64,000 bases of DNA, taken from positions 434,001 through 498,000 of the forward strand of contig NZ_WTYT01000001.1 in the NCBI RefSeq assembly GCF_009827595.1, in the 5' to 3' direction. The notes beneath the pieces were generated by a model that saw only the letters and a program-made list of their open reading frames with translations, was not told where the DNA came from and did no database searches. The translations under genes were made by a program, and so were the position numbers. Position 1 is the stretch's first letter; every line of letters begins with the position of its first letter. The DNA is from Altericroceibacterium endophyticum. Lineage in GTDB: Bacteria > Pseudomonadota > Alphaproteobacteria > Sphingomonadales > Sphingomonadaceae. Positions 43,489 through 53,632 of this stretch are shown here, in pieces.

Positions 43489-45123
43489 TCAAGGTCTGAG
43501 TGACAATTTCCAGTTGACGCTGATACGCCACTTCTTGCTGTAACTGGAATAGGGCTTGTCAATCACACGGGCAGCTTCCAGCCCAATCATTCCCTTGTCC
43601 GAATAGCCTATCCGCACCCCTCCGCCTGCAGATGCCATATCGAAGCTTGCACCGGTGAAGCGTCCTCGCGCCAATACGTCTCCTGTAGCGTAATCCACGA
43701 AGCCATAGATCTCGCTTGGACCAAAATCGCCGGATAGCGGCCGGAAGGCTAGTTCAAGCGACGATCCCAATCCTCGATCGGAGCTAATCAGTCCGTTTTC
43801 GAAAGCGCGGCCCAATGTTTCCCCGCCGACGGTAAAGCGTTCCGTCACCGGCACGGGGTCCTCGGTCCACTGTCCGCTCAGCCGCACGCGGGCGATCACG
43901 TCGGTTATGACCTGCTGTGAAAGCGCGACCAATCCATTCGCTTTCCGGAATTTTAGGTCGCTCTGGCTCGCCGCCGCGGTCGCATTGAAGATATTCAATC
44001 CCTGACTAACCGTCAGGCGGCCGGATATAAGGCGTTCTGGTGACTTTTTAGAGCCCGTAAGCGCGGCACGTAATGCGCGCACCTTCTCTGTCGCGACGAC
44101 CGACCCGAAAGCCGAACTGTCAGAATCAACCGCATCCAGACCAAATGCGGCGTTCAAATTTGTACGATAGGAGCGGATCACGGGATGGGTGATCAGCAGC
44201 GACGCCGTATCCGCTGTGCCCTTCACCAATGTACCGGAGGGCTGTGTTTCAAGATGCCCAACCGATGCCCTCACCCGCGTTCCTTCGGATGTTATCGGCG
44301 TAGAATGACTGAGACTTACATACAGCAAGTCTTTGAAATTGGTCGATGATGCGCCCGTTATTTGGGTCTGATCCCCATCGCGAAACAGGTTGTAAGCTTT
44401 GGCGTTGGCCTCCACCTGGCCAGCCTCGATCAACTGGGTGCTGCGGTTATTATAGGAAACACTGACCGTGGGGCGGAGATAATCGAGTTCCAAGATCAGC
44501 CGAACTGCCCCCCGGCGTGATCCAACCTGCATTTTCGGCTTTACGTCAATGCCCGGCAGATCACGGATCAAGGAAAGATACCGCTCCAACTTCGGGCGGG
44601 TCAGCGGCTGTTCCTGGCGAAGCTTTTCGGCATAGGAGCGGACCAGATCAAGATCGCGCCCCTCCACTTCACCTGTCAGCACAACAGATTCTATGTACCC
44701 TTCTGCCACGGCTATTTTGACCGTGCCGTCCGAAAAATCCTGATCGGGAATGACCACGGTGAACAAAGCAATGTCGGATTTGCCATAGGCTTGTGACATT
44801 GCTGCGGTCAGCGCGCGCAGATTTTCGATAGATGCTGCCTGCCCTACGAAATCCTCAGCCGCTCGGGCCACAATGAGTGGGACCTCGGTTCCAACAAACT
44901 GGATATGTCGGATAGTGGAACCCTGATCGGCAGCGGCGCGAATGCTGACTGGATCGGAGGTTGTCGCGTCTGATTCTAGCGGATCTTTTCGGACATCCTC
45001 TTGCGGCAACTGATCGAGCCGTTGGTCATCGAGCGGCGTTGCCGTCTGGGCAAAGCCCGGCGGAGCGAGCCCTGTCGCGATGAACAGGGCCGCCCCGGAG
45101 GCAACTTTGTTTATAGCTTGCAT
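43489..45123 (-). CDS. TpsB/ShlB/FhaC-type outer-membrane translocator
   Basis: A 544-residue protein with a signal peptide (ALFIATGLAPPGFAQ) and a Gln-rich linker, then a POTRA region (IRHIQFVGTEVPLIVARAAE, VAEGYIESVVLTGEVEGRDL, LERYLSLIRDLPGIDVKPKM) and a C-terminal 16-strand-type barrel (FTVGGETLGRAFENG, the VRGY-like loop as GLGSSLELAFRPL, ending WKLSLRP). TpsB proteins export a partner protein through the outer membrane. The partner is normally a large filamentous adhesin with a TPS domain; the gene just upstream instead encodes a collagen-like lipoprotein. Confidence 0.88.
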   Translation of the reverse strand: MQAINKVASGAALFIATGLAPPGFAQTATPLDDQRLDQLPQEDVRKDPLESDATTSDPVSIRAAADQGSTIRHIQFVGTEVPLIVARAAEDFVGQAASIENLRALTAAMSQAYGKSDIALFTVVIPDQDFSDGTVKIAVAEGYIESVVLTGEVEGRDLDLVRSYAEKLRQEQPLTRPKLERYLSLIRDLPGIDVKPKMQVGSRRGAVRLILELDYLRPTVSVSYNNRSTQLIEAGQVEANAKAYNLFRDGDQTQITGASSTNFKDLLYVSLSHSTPITSEGTRVRASVGHLETQPSGTLVKGTADTASLLITHPVIRSYRTNLNAAFGLDAVDSDSSAFGSVVATEKVRALRAALTGSKKSPERLISGRLTVSQGLNIFNATAAASQSDLKFRKANGLVALSQQVITDVIARVRLSGQWTEDPVPVTERFTVGGETLGRAFENGLISSDRGLGSSLELAFRPLSGDFGPSEIYGFVDYATGDVLARGRFTGASFDMASAGGGVRIGYSDKGMIGLEAARVIDKPYSSYSKKWRISVNWKLSLRP

Positions 45124-45141
45124 GGTGCGTGTGTCTGTCTC

Positions 45142-46272
45142 TTACTGTCCACCACCCAGCAGGCCGCCAACCAGGCCACCATTGGATGATCCGCCAGTGA
45201 GACCCTCAACAGTGTTGCCAACACCGTCGGTCACGCCTTGAACAGTATCGCCCAGCGCGTTGCCAGAACCGCCGCTACCTGCTCCTTCGAGACCGTTGGT
45301 AACGCCATCAAGTGTGTTGGATAGGCCATCTCCTGAAGATGCACCTTGCGTCAAACCACTGGCAACATCATTCACCGTATCCGTGACGCCATTGACGGTA
45401 TTGCTCAAGGCATTGCTCTCGCCCTGTTGCAAAGCCGGGCTTTCCAATGTCAAAAACTCCCCATTCGAGGCAACGCCAGCGGTAAGCAGCTGGCCGTCAT
45501 TCTGACTTTCGGACAATGCGCTGACCCCTAGCAGGGCAGAATCGCTTTCCGCACCAGATGCCACGCCGACGCTGGCAAGCGAGGCGTCTGGCTGAGAATT
45601 GGACAAGGCACTGACACCAATCAGACTGTCGTTGGTCGGCTCACCGATGGTGGCCTCACCCAGTGCAATGCTGACCGTATCTCCTGGAGCGGCTGTCAGG
45701 CCATCCACCAGATAGGCTTGCCCATTTCCGGTATCGACCAGAGCCTGTCCGGTACGATCAACCGTGGACACAACACGCCCGACGATTGAGGTTTCTCCGC
45801 CCGGCAAAGCGCCATCCACCAGAGTGGCAATCTGAGAGGTCCCGTCGGCGACGGTGGTAACGGTCTCACCCGTCGCCACCAATACGCCAGACACGACAGG
45901 ATTGGTATTCTCAGGATCACCGGTATTCGCGAGCAGGCCGGTGCCTGCGACACCTTCTTCACCCACAAGACCGCCTGCGGCAAGTGCATCGACACCATCG
46001 GTCAAGCCGTCCAGTCCATCAATTCCTGCAGGACCTTGTGGACCAGCGGGGCCGCGTCCACCCTGGGCGACGTTCTGGCCGCCCCCGCCTGAGCCACCGC
46101 TTCCACTATCTCCGCCGTTCCCATCGCTTCCAGTACCGTCATCAGGTTCGTCTGGTGCTTGATTACCAACAGCTGCCAAGCGGGTCGTGCCACTGGATTC
46201 GCACCCAGAAAGTCCAAGTATCGCGATTGATCCGGCGACAGCGGCTAAGAAATTATACTTATGAAGTTTCAT
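45142..46272 (-). CDS. Collagen-like lipoprotein, likely cargo of the TpsB translocator
   Basis: A 376-residue protein from an ATG at 46272 with GGAGG upstream. A lipobox (AGSIAILGLSGC) is followed by a Gly/Ser/Asp-rich linker, a short collagen-like Gly-X-Y run (GRGPAGPQGPAGIDGLDGL), then an extended low-complexity region rich in Gly, Asn, Thr, Val and Ser with imperfect repeats (GVSALSNSQPDASLASVGVA and GVSALSESQNDGQLLTAGVA), and a Leu/Gly-rich C-terminus. It has no TPS secretion domain of the usual kind. It is 18 bp ahead of the TpsB gene, so the two are one operon; a surface-displayed lipoprotein is inferred. Confidence 0.75.
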   Translation of the reverse strand: MKLHKYNFLAAVAGSIAILGLSGCESSGTTRLAAVGNQAPDEPDDGTGSDGNGGDSGSGGSGGGGQNVAQGGRGPAGPQGPAGIDGLDGLTDGVDALAAGGLVGEEGVAGTGLLANTGDPENTNPVVSGVLVATGETVTTVADGTSQIATLVDGALPGGETSIVGRVVSTVDRTGQALVDTGNGQAYLVDGLTAAPGDTVSIALGEATIGEPTNDSLIGVSALSNSQPDASLASVGVASGAESDSALLGVSALSESQNDGQLLTAGVASNGEFLTLESPALQQGESNALSNTVNGVTDTVNDVASGLTQGASSGDGLSNTLDGVTNGLEGAGSGGSGNALGDTVQGVTDGVGNTVEGLTGGSSNGGLVGGLLGGGQ

Positions 46273-46551
46273 AATATCAGCCTCCAATAACTCCGTCCTC
46301 ACCCGGATTGAACGATCTGGATATTAAGATTACGTAAAGATACTTTCTTGAAAAAATCTCGTCATTACAGCATCTTATATTCTATTTTCAAAATGGTTCC
46401 CACTTGAAAAAAAGAAACATCTATTCATAGATTAGTCGCTGGAATTTAGGGCTACAGATAACACCGATTCAAGCGCCTCAAAAAAACGGCCGCCCATTAT
46501 TGCACATCATTCGCATTAGCGTATGCTGTGTCTGTGAAATGGAGCAAGCCG

Positions 46552-47007
46552 ATGTATCAATTTGTCGATCAACCCATTACCCGACTCGAACAGGGCAGCC
46601 AGTTCCTCCTCGCAGCCATGCGCGCTTGGGAATGGTCAGCGCTCGATCATCGCTGTCCGAAGATCGGCCTGTCCGTCAGTTTTGCCCAAATAGGGCTGCT
46701 TCAGGCGCTGGGCGATTTTCATGAGCTGATGATGATGCTGGGCATAACATCCAGTGGACAGCGCAGCTTTGCGGCAAACCGTCACGCACCAGTGAATGAA
46801 GGGGAAGCCATATTGCTCGCGGTCTGGTCTGATGTAGCCGCCCGCAACTATGACCGCCCGCAGATGGTGCTTGGCGCGCTTTACAATGCCTCGACGGCGC
46901 AGCGGGCTGTTTTGCTCACGCAACAAGTCAGCGCGCAAATGGCCCTAATTGGGTTATTCCCCGATGCTCCGCTGGAAAATTCCCTCACCTCGCGCACTGA
47001 GCGCTGA
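46552..47007 (+). CDS. Conserved-looking protein of unknown function
   Basis: A 151-residue protein from an ATG at 46552, with GGAG 7 nt upstream. It reads MYQFVDQPITRLEQGSQFLL, then AMRAWEWSALDHRCPKIGLS and HELMMMLGITSSGQR, and is rich in helix. Not recognised. It lies 32 bp before the ferredoxin reductase gene in the same direction and may be co-transcribed with it. No signal peptide. Confidence 0.6.
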   Translation: MYQFVDQPITRLEQGSQFLLAAMRAWEWSALDHRCPKIGLSVSFAQIGLLQALGDFHELMMMLGITSSGQRSFAANRHAPVNEGEAILLAVWSDVAARNYDRPQMVLGALYNASTAQRAVLLTQQVSAQMALIGLFPDAPLENSLTSRTER

Positions 47008-47039
47008 TTTCTACCCCTCCAAAATCTGAAAGTTTGAAT

Positions 47040-47855
47040 ATGAGCGATCGTCTGGAGCTGCGCGCTGCCCTGGCCCCATCCAAAAGCCTGACCGTCGAAG
47101 AAGTGCTGTCAGTCAAACATTGGAACGAACATCTCTTCAGCTTCACCATCTCCCGCCCGGCCTCCTTTCGGTTTCGATCGGGCGAATTTGTGATGATTGG
47201 CCTCCCCGGTGATGGCCGCCCACTGCTTCGGGCCTATTCCATTGCCAGCCCATCCTATGCAGAGGAGCTTGAGTTTCTTTCCATTAAAGTTCCCGGTGGG
47301 CCGCTGACTTCGCGACTGCAATTGATTGAACCGGGGGATCATATCTTTCTCGGCCGCAAACCCACAGGTACGCTGGTGAGCGATGCCCTGCTGCCGGGCA
47401 AAAGGCTGTTCCTGCTGTCGACCGGCACCGGATTGGCGCCGTTTCTCAGTATTATTCGTGATCCCGACATTTATGACATGTATGAACAAATCACGCTGGT
47501 TCACTCCGTCCGCAGAGTAAGCGATCTCGCCTATCGCGCGGAACTGGAAGGGAAACTGGCGGACGATCCGTTGGTGGCCGATCAGGCTCTGGTGCAATTC
47601 CGCTATGCTCCAACTGTTACACGGGAGAATTTCCACACTCAGGGCCGGATCGACAGGCTGATGGAAAATGGCGAACTGTTTCATCACTTGCTTGGGGGTG
47701 AGGCAGCATTCAATCCGGAAACCGACCGTATCATGCTGTGCGGCAGTATGGACATGATCCGTGATTTTCAGGCCCGATTTGAAGATCTGGGCTTTGCAGA
47801 AGGCGCCAATTCCGCGCCTGGCCAATTCGTCATCGAGCGGGCCTTTGTCGATTGA
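47040..47855 (+). CDS. fpr: Ferredoxin/flavodoxin-NADP+ reductase
   Basis: A 271-residue FNR-fold enzyme: FRSGEFVMIGLPGDGRPLLR, AYSIASP for FAD, VPGGPLTSRLQLIEPGD, FLLSTGTGLAPFLSI for NADP+, MLCGSMDMIRDF, and the C-terminal FVIERAFVD typical of bacterial Fpr (subclass with an extra C-terminal residue after the tyrosine-like position). It transfers electrons between NADPH and ferredoxin or flavodoxin, and could be a reductase source for Rieske proteins encoded elsewhere. ATG 47040 is used rather than the TTG 6 nt before. Confidence 0.9.
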   Translation: MSDRLELRAALAPSKSLTVEEVLSVKHWNEHLFSFTISRPASFRFRSGEFVMIGLPGDGRPLLRAYSIASPSYAEELEFLSIKVPGGPLTSRLQLIEPGDHIFLGRKPTGTLVSDALLPGKRLFLLSTGTGLAPFLSIIRDPDIYDMYEQITLVHSVRRVSDLAYRAELEGKLADDPLVADQALVQFRYAPTVTRENFHTQGRIDRLMENGELFHHLLGGEAAFNPETDRIMLCGSMDMIRDFQARFEDLGFAEGANSAPGQFVIERAFVD

Positions 47856-47959
47856 GCGTCTCGATGCCGCATGAAATTGACAAAATCTGGTAAACCGGTT
47901 GCTCCAGCCTCGCTGCCCGCTTATCGGGAAACCGAAACACCTAAAAAGGGAGAGAGGCA

Positions 47960-48688
47960 GTGAGTATTCTTGAAGGTCGCGTCGCGGTGGTCACCGGTGC
48001 CAGCTCTGGCATTGGCGAGGCTTGCGCGATTTCCTTTGTCGAGAAAGGCGCGAAAGTTGTGCTGGCCGCCCGCCGTGCCGAGCGGTTGGATAAACTGGTC
48101 ACAAAGCTGGAAGCCATGGGCGGTGAAGCCTTGGCCGTGGCCACCGATGTGACGGACGAAGCAGCCGTTGAAAATCTGTTTGAAAAAGCGGTTGAGCGCT
48201 TCGGCACCGTCGACGTGCTGATCAACAATGCCGGCATTGCCGACAGCACAGCGGCGCATGAGCTTGAGCTGGACCTCTGGAACCGGGTCATCAACACGAA
48301 CCTCACCTCCGCATTTCTTTGCTCGCGTGCAGCGGTGCGCGTCATGAAGGGCAAGGGGCATGGCCGGATTATCAATATCGGTTCGATTTCAGCACGCGTC
48401 CCGCGTGAGAACAGCCCTGCCTATGCCGCCAGCAAATGGGGTCTGGATGGTTTGACCCGCGCCATGGCGATCGATGGACGTGAGGACAATATTGCTGTCT
48501 CGATTTTTCATCCCGGTATCGTCGCCACCGAAATCGCACCGGGTGCGGTCAAACTGCCATCGGATATGTCAGCAGATCCCAAGGATATAGCCGACGTCAT
48601 CATTCATATGGCCGACATCCCCGATCATTTGAACTTCTATGAAGGTCTGGTCGTTCAGAACAAGATCCCCTTCCTCAGCCGCGGCTGA
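47960..48688 (+). CDS. Short-chain dehydrogenase/reductase
   Basis: A 242-residue classical SDR: VAVVTGASSGIGEACAI (TGxxxGIG), LAARRAERLDKL, INNAGIAD (NNAG), then the active-site order GSIS, and YAASK (Tyr and Lys). It starts at GTG 47960, preceded by AAAAGGGAGAGAG. The stretch after the catalytic Tyr (HPGIVATEIAPG) fits sorbose/serine-type SDRs. Substrate not assignable. A strong rho-independent terminator follows. Confidence 0.88.
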   Translation: MSILEGRVAVVTGASSGIGEACAISFVEKGAKVVLAARRAERLDKLVTKLEAMGGEALAVATDVTDEAAVENLFEKAVERFGTVDVLINNAGIADSTAAHELELDLWNRVINTNLTSAFLCSRAAVRVMKGKGHGRIINIGSISARVPRENSPAYAASKWGLDGLTRAMAIDGREDNIAVSIFHPGIVATEIAPGAVKLPSDMSADPKDIADVIIHMADIPDHLNFYEGLVVQNKIPFLSRG

Positions 48689-48718
48689 AGAACGCCATTC
48701 AAAAGCCTGAAATCAAAT

Positions 48719-48754
48719 AAAAAGGCCGGAAAGTTCATTCTTTCCGGCCTTTTT
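48719..48754. terminator. Rho-independent terminator between SDR and flavin reductase genes
   Basis: AAAAAGGCCGGAAAG, loop TTCATT, CTTTCCGGCCTTTTT: a perfect stem with A- and T-runs at both ends, so it can work in both directions for the convergent genes. Confidence 0.93.
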
Positions 48755-48781
48755 ATGGTCTGCGCAATTTCTGTGTGAAGT

Positions 48782-49354
48782 TCAGCCCGGCTGATCGGGT
48801 GCATTGCTAATATCGATATAGCGGCGATCATAATAGGTAAGCGGGGTAGCATTATCCCGGTGACTGGCCGCGATCAGTTCCCCGATAAAGATCGTGTGCG
48901 TACCAAACTCATGGCTATGCGCGGTTTTGCAGACGAAGCTGGATTGGGCATTCGCCAGAACGGGCACGCCGTGATGCTCCTCCCAATCGCCGATGGCGAA
49001 GCGTTCTTCCCCTGCCTGCTTGAGCATGAACTGGTCTGCCACATCGCGATTACCCAGCCCCAGCACATTTACGCAGAATGTATCAACACTGGCCAGAGGT
49101 TCATGCAAGGATGCCGACCGGTTGATGCAGACCAGCAAGGATGGCGGGTCAAAGCTCAGCGAGCTGACGGCGGTGGCGATAATACCATGCCGCGCTCCGC
49201 CATGCCCGGTTGTGATGGCATAGACGGTGGATGAGACGTGCCGCATTGCCGCATGAAATGCGTCCAGAATGGCATCGGTGTTTTCGTTCATATCAGTCAC
49301 GTGGCTGACAATGCGGCCCGGTTGCGAAGGGATCAAGGGGGAATCCTTGCTCAT
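48782..49354 (-). CDS. Flavin reductase-like FMN-binding protein
   Basis: A 190-residue protein of the flavin reductase (split-barrel) family: [55 protein letters not shown], then [17 protein letters not shown] and [12 protein letters not shown]. It reduces FMN with NAD(P)H, often to feed a monooxygenase. The start is uncertain: 49354 has AGAGGTGG close upstream, while 49291 gives the usual family N-terminus. Its 5' end faces ribH across about 85 bp, so a shared promoter region serves two flavin-related genes. Confidence 0.85.
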   Translation of the reverse strand: MSKDSPLIPSQPGRIVSHVTDMNENTDAILDAFHAAMRHVSSTVYAITTGHGGARHGIIATAVSSLSFDPPSLLVCINRSASLHEPLASVDTFCVNVLGLGNRDVADQFMLKQAGEERFAIGDWEEHHGVPVLANAQSSFVCKTAHSHEFGTHTIFIGELIAASHRDNATPLTYYDRRYIDISNAPDQPG

Positions 49355-49439
49355 CCACCTCTCGGAAGTTTATGTGCATCAGCTGCAAAGTTTGCGCGCG
49401 CTCAATCGGTCGCCCGCCAGCCACATTTCCGGAGTTTTT

Positions 49440-49859
49440 ATGTCGAGATTTCTAATAGTTGAAGCGCGTTTTTATGACCATTTGAACGATATGTTAATTT
49501 CCGGCGCGAAAGCGGCCCTGGAGAATGCTGGTCATGAAGTGGAAATCCTGACGGTTCCCGGGGCGCTCGAAATCCCAGGCGCGATTGCGATGGCGGTGGA
49601 AGCGGGCGGTTATGATGGCTTCGTTGCCATCGGCGTTGTCATTCGCGGGGAAACCTATCACTTCGAAATCGTTGCCGGAGAGAGCGCAAGAGGAATCATG
49701 GCCCTGACCATGGACGGCATAGCGATCGGCAATGGCATTCTCACCACAGAGAACGAGGCACAGGCAATTGTGCGTGCCGATCCGGAGCAGTCCAACAAGG
49801 GTGCCGGCGCGGCTGAAGCGGCCATGGCTCTACTGAAACTGCAGGAGAAAATTCGCTGA
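49440..49859 (+). CDS. ribH: 6,7-Dimethyl-8-ribityllumazine synthase
   Basis: A 139-residue lumazine synthase: [35 protein letters not shown], then [20 protein letters not shown] and [17 protein letters not shown]. This enzyme condenses the ribitylamino-uracil and dihydroxybutanone phosphate in riboflavin synthesis. ATG 49440 with GGAG upstream is chosen. It is followed by an aldo/keto reductase whose start overlaps the ribH stop by one nt. Other rib genes are not in the window. Confidence 0.93.
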   Translation: MSRFLIVEARFYDHLNDMLISGAKAALENAGHEVEILTVPGALEIPGAIAMAVEAGGYDGFVAIGVVIRGETYHFEIVAGESARGIMALTMDGIAIGNGILTTENEAQAIVRADPEQSNKGAGAAEAAMALLKLQEKIR

Positions 49860-50785
49860 TGACCCATGCTTCGCTTTCCGGAATCCCGATCGTCCTTGGT
49901 GGCAATGTTTTTGGCTGGACCGCCGACGAAGACACGAGCTTCGCCGTGCTCGACAAATTTTACGAACATGGCGGACGAATGATCGACACGGCCCAGGGAT
50001 ATTCCAGCTGGGTCGATGGCCATTCGGGCGGGGAAAGCGAAACAGTGCTCGGCAAATGGCTGGCAGCGAGAGGGGATGCCGTGCGCGGTGACATGCGCAT
50101 CGGCACGAAGGTCAACATGTCTGGTGAAGATGGCGGGCTTGCCCCTGATGCAATTGCCGGTGCGCTTGAGCAGTCCCTGAACCGGTTGCAGACCGATTAT
50201 GTCGATCTCTATTATGCGCATCGTGACGATCTCGCGACACCGCAGAAGGAAATGGCGCAGGGGTTCGACGCCCTCATGCAGGCAGGCAAGGTCCGTGAAA
50301 TCGGCGCATCAAATTTCGATGCTCCCCGGCTTGCCTCGGCCATTCAGGCTGCAAGAGAGGCGGATTGTACGCCTTTCAGCGTGTTGCAGAACGAATATAA
50401 CCTGGTCAAACGCGGCCAATTTGGTGCCGATCTGCAAAATCTCTGCCTTGATCAGGATATTCTGGTCTTCACCTATTTCTCGCTCGCCTCCGGTTTCCTG
50501 ACCGGGAAATATCGTGAAAAATCAGATCTTGAGGGGCAGGATCGCGCAATGATGGTCGAAAACTATCTGGATCAGGGACAGCGCGTTTTGGCAAAACTCG
50601 ATAAGATTTCGGAGGAGACCAATGCCTCCCTCGCGGCCATCTCGCTGGCCTGGTTGATTGCTCAACCGGCTGTAACCGCTCCCATCGCGAGCGCCAGAAA
50701 GCCCGAACAGCTGGACGCCCTGCTGGAAGCCGCACGGCTAGAACTCAGCCCCGAACAGATCGAAAGCCTCAACCTCGCGATCTGA
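49859..50785 (+). CDS. Aldo/keto reductase
   Basis: A 308-residue AKR with the TIM-barrel signatures MIDTAQGYSSW (Asp and Tyr of the tetrad), then TDYVDLYYAHRDD, VREIGASNF, and the C-terminal cofactor end (APIASARKPEQLDALLEAA). It should reduce aldehydes or ketones with NADPH. It overlaps the ribH stop (TGATG), so it is translated with ribH. A strong hairpin follows before the convergent enolase gene. Confidence 0.9.
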   Translation: MTHASLSGIPIVLGGNVFGWTADEDTSFAVLDKFYEHGGRMIDTAQGYSSWVDGHSGGESETVLGKWLAARGDAVRGDMRIGTKVNMSGEDGGLAPDAIAGALEQSLNRLQTDYVDLYYAHRDDLATPQKEMAQGFDALMQAGKVREIGASNFDAPRLASAIQAAREADCTPFSVLQNEYNLVKRGQFGADLQNLCLDQDILVFTYFSLASGFLTGKYREKSDLEGQDRAMMVENYLDQGQRVLAKLDKISEETNASLAAISLAWLIAQPAVTAPIASARKPEQLDALLEAARLELSPEQIESLNLAI

Positions 50786-50825
50786 TAAGGGCTTTAGTCG
50801 GCACTGAATTGCATTGCCACGAATG

Positions 50826-50869
50826 CAAGACGGGGAAGAGCGCGGTTTAACCCGCCCTTCCCCGTCTTG
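50826..50869. terminator. Hairpin between aldo/keto reductase and enolase genes
   Basis: CAAGACGGGGAAG (50826-50838) pairs with CTTCCCCGTCTTG (50857-50869). It lies between two converging genes and is a likely bidirectional terminator, although the T-runs are short. Confidence 0.75.
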
Positions 50870-50879
50870 ATTGGCAGCT

Positions 50880-52169
<1,290 letters not shown>

Positions 52170-52308
52170 CTATCGCTCCAATTTGCTTTTGGCGATCTCC
52201 TATGCGGCGGAACCATGGCGTGCAAGCCGCGTTTGTTTTATGATATGTAACTAATGTGATGTTTCGACGAAGAATTGTTGCCGGAGCATAGCAAGAAAAG
52301 GGGAAATT

Positions 52309-52806
52309 ATGGTCGATACACCTAAGAACACGCCGGTTGAGCTCGCCGATGACAACAAGGCCGAAGCCAAAACACGCTTCAACGCTGCGCTTGAAGAAGC
52401 AAAAGCTGGGGCCGCTGCACTCGGCGCCGAAGCTAAACAGCGTATGGAAGGGTATCGTGATCAGGCGAAGACCAAGGGTGAAGACATGAAGGGTGATGCA
52501 CGCGGAAAAGCCAGCAACCTCGCCACAGAGGGCAAGGCAAAAGTCAGCGGCGCAATCGCCAGCCTTGGCAAACTGATCGATGAAAACGCGGTCAAGGTCG
52601 ATGAAGCCGTGGGCGCGCAATATGGTGACTGCGTTCGTATTGCTTCAAAGAAGCTCGACGAAACCGCCTCTGCCCTTGATGAAAAGAGCGTCGAGGAACT
52701 GACCGAGGAAACACGTCAGTTCATTCGCCGTCGCCCTAGCATGTCCGTCGGCATTGCTGCTGCGGTCGGCTATTTGTTCGCCCGGACGTTCCGTAGCTCC
52801 AAGTAA
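52309..52806 (+). CDS. YqjD/ElaB-like membrane-associated helical protein
   Basis: A 165-residue, Lys/Ala/Glu-rich protein, mostly amphipathic helix (RFNAALEEAKAGAAALGAEA, EGYRDQAKTKGEDMKGDARG). It ends in RRRPSMSVGIAAAVGYLFAR, a single C-terminal membrane helix like that of YqjD/ElaB, which dock ribosomes or respond to envelope stress in E. coli. Homology is by layout only. It is the first of four co-directed small membrane-protein genes. Confidence 0.65.
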   Translation: MVDTPKNTPVELADDNKAEAKTRFNAALEEAKAGAAALGAEAKQRMEGYRDQAKTKGEDMKGDARGKASNLATEGKAKVSGAIASLGKLIDENAVKVDEAVGAQYGDCVRIASKKLDETASALDEKSVEELTEETRQFIRRRPSMSVGIAAAVGYLFARTFRSSK

Positions 52807-52812
52807 AAACAC

Positions 52813-53277
52813 GTGACATCAACACAGAGAGACGGTCTGCCGACCCCACCAGAGGATGGCGAAATTCGTTTGCCTGATCCCCCGGGGGCGGAAGACGATC
52901 ATTATCACGGTGATGGCTTTGAAGAGCGCTCCATTCTGGATGATCTTCTCGCCCTTTATGAAGATGTAAAGATCTACATTGAGGCCGAGCTGAACTTCCA
53001 GAAGAGCCGCCTGAAGTTCACGTTGAAGAGCCTGAAGCTAGCGGCGGCTTTTGGTGGTGTCGCACTCGTCTGCGTGTTTTTGGCGCTGATTGGTCTGACG
53101 GTTGGCCTGATCATAGCGCTCACGCCGATCATAACCGCATGGGGTGCGACATTCTTGGTGGTCGGCGGCTTGCTGATCATTGCGTACGCCTCTGTGAAAA
53201 AGCTGATCGACAAAGTGAAAGCCGTGTCGAGAGCCTTCGCGAAGGATGACAATTCAGAGGTCGGCAATGACGTTTGA
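52813..53277 (+). CDS. Phage-holin-family (YqjE-like) membrane protein
   Basis: A 154-residue protein starting at GTG 52813, 6 bp behind the previous gene. An acidic N-terminus and an amphipathic helix (LLALYEDVKIYIEAELNFQ, LKFTLKSLKLAAAF) are followed by two hydrophobic helices (GVALVCVFLALIGLTVGLII and TFLVVGGLLIIAYAS). This is the YqjE/putative phage-holin pattern, which is a cellular family despite the name. Confidence 0.72.
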   Translation: MTSTQRDGLPTPPEDGEIRLPDPPGAEDDHYHGDGFEERSILDDLLALYEDVKIYIEAELNFQKSRLKFTLKSLKLAAAFGGVALVCVFLALIGLTVGLIIALTPIITAWGATFLVVGGLLIIAYASVKKLIDKVKAVSRAFAKDDNSEVGNDV

Positions 53278-53632
53278 ACAACAGATGATCCATGACCGTT
53301 CTTTGCGAGATGCGGCGCGGGCGCTGATAGACAGCGATGTCGCTTTCCTGCGGGAAGATATCGAACATCGGGGCCTCGCCTCACGCATCGGCACACGTTT
53401 TGTCGAGGGCGGTGCGGACCTTGCGGATGATACGCAGGACTATCTTCTGGAAAATCCGGCGATCGTCGGAGGGGTTCTTTGTGCAGGGTTATTGTGGCTT
53501 TTCCGCAGACCCATCATGCAGTGGCTAAACCCGCCAGAAGACGCAGCGGATCAGGAACCAGTGCAGCAGTCTAACCGTTCGCAAAACAAAGCAAATTTAA
53601 AGAATAAGGAGTTTCGCGATGGTAGAAGCTAA
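53267..53632 (+). CDS. Small single-pass membrane protein of the same cluster
   Basis: A 121-residue protein from an ATG at 53267 with GAGG upstream, overlapping the previous gene by 11 nt. SLRDAARALIDSDVAFLRED and FVEGGADLADDTQDYLLENP precede one membrane helix (AIVGGVLCAGLLWLFRRPIM), and a Gln/Asn-rich charged tail follows. In position and layout it resembles the third protein (YqjK-like) of yqjDEK clusters, but no certain homology is claimed. Confidence 0.6.
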   Translation: MTFEQQMIHDRSLRDAARALIDSDVAFLREDIEHRGLASRIGTRFVEGGADLADDTQDYLLENPAIVGGVLCAGLLWLFRRPIMQWLNPPEDAADQEPVQQSNRSQNKANLKNKEFRDGRS

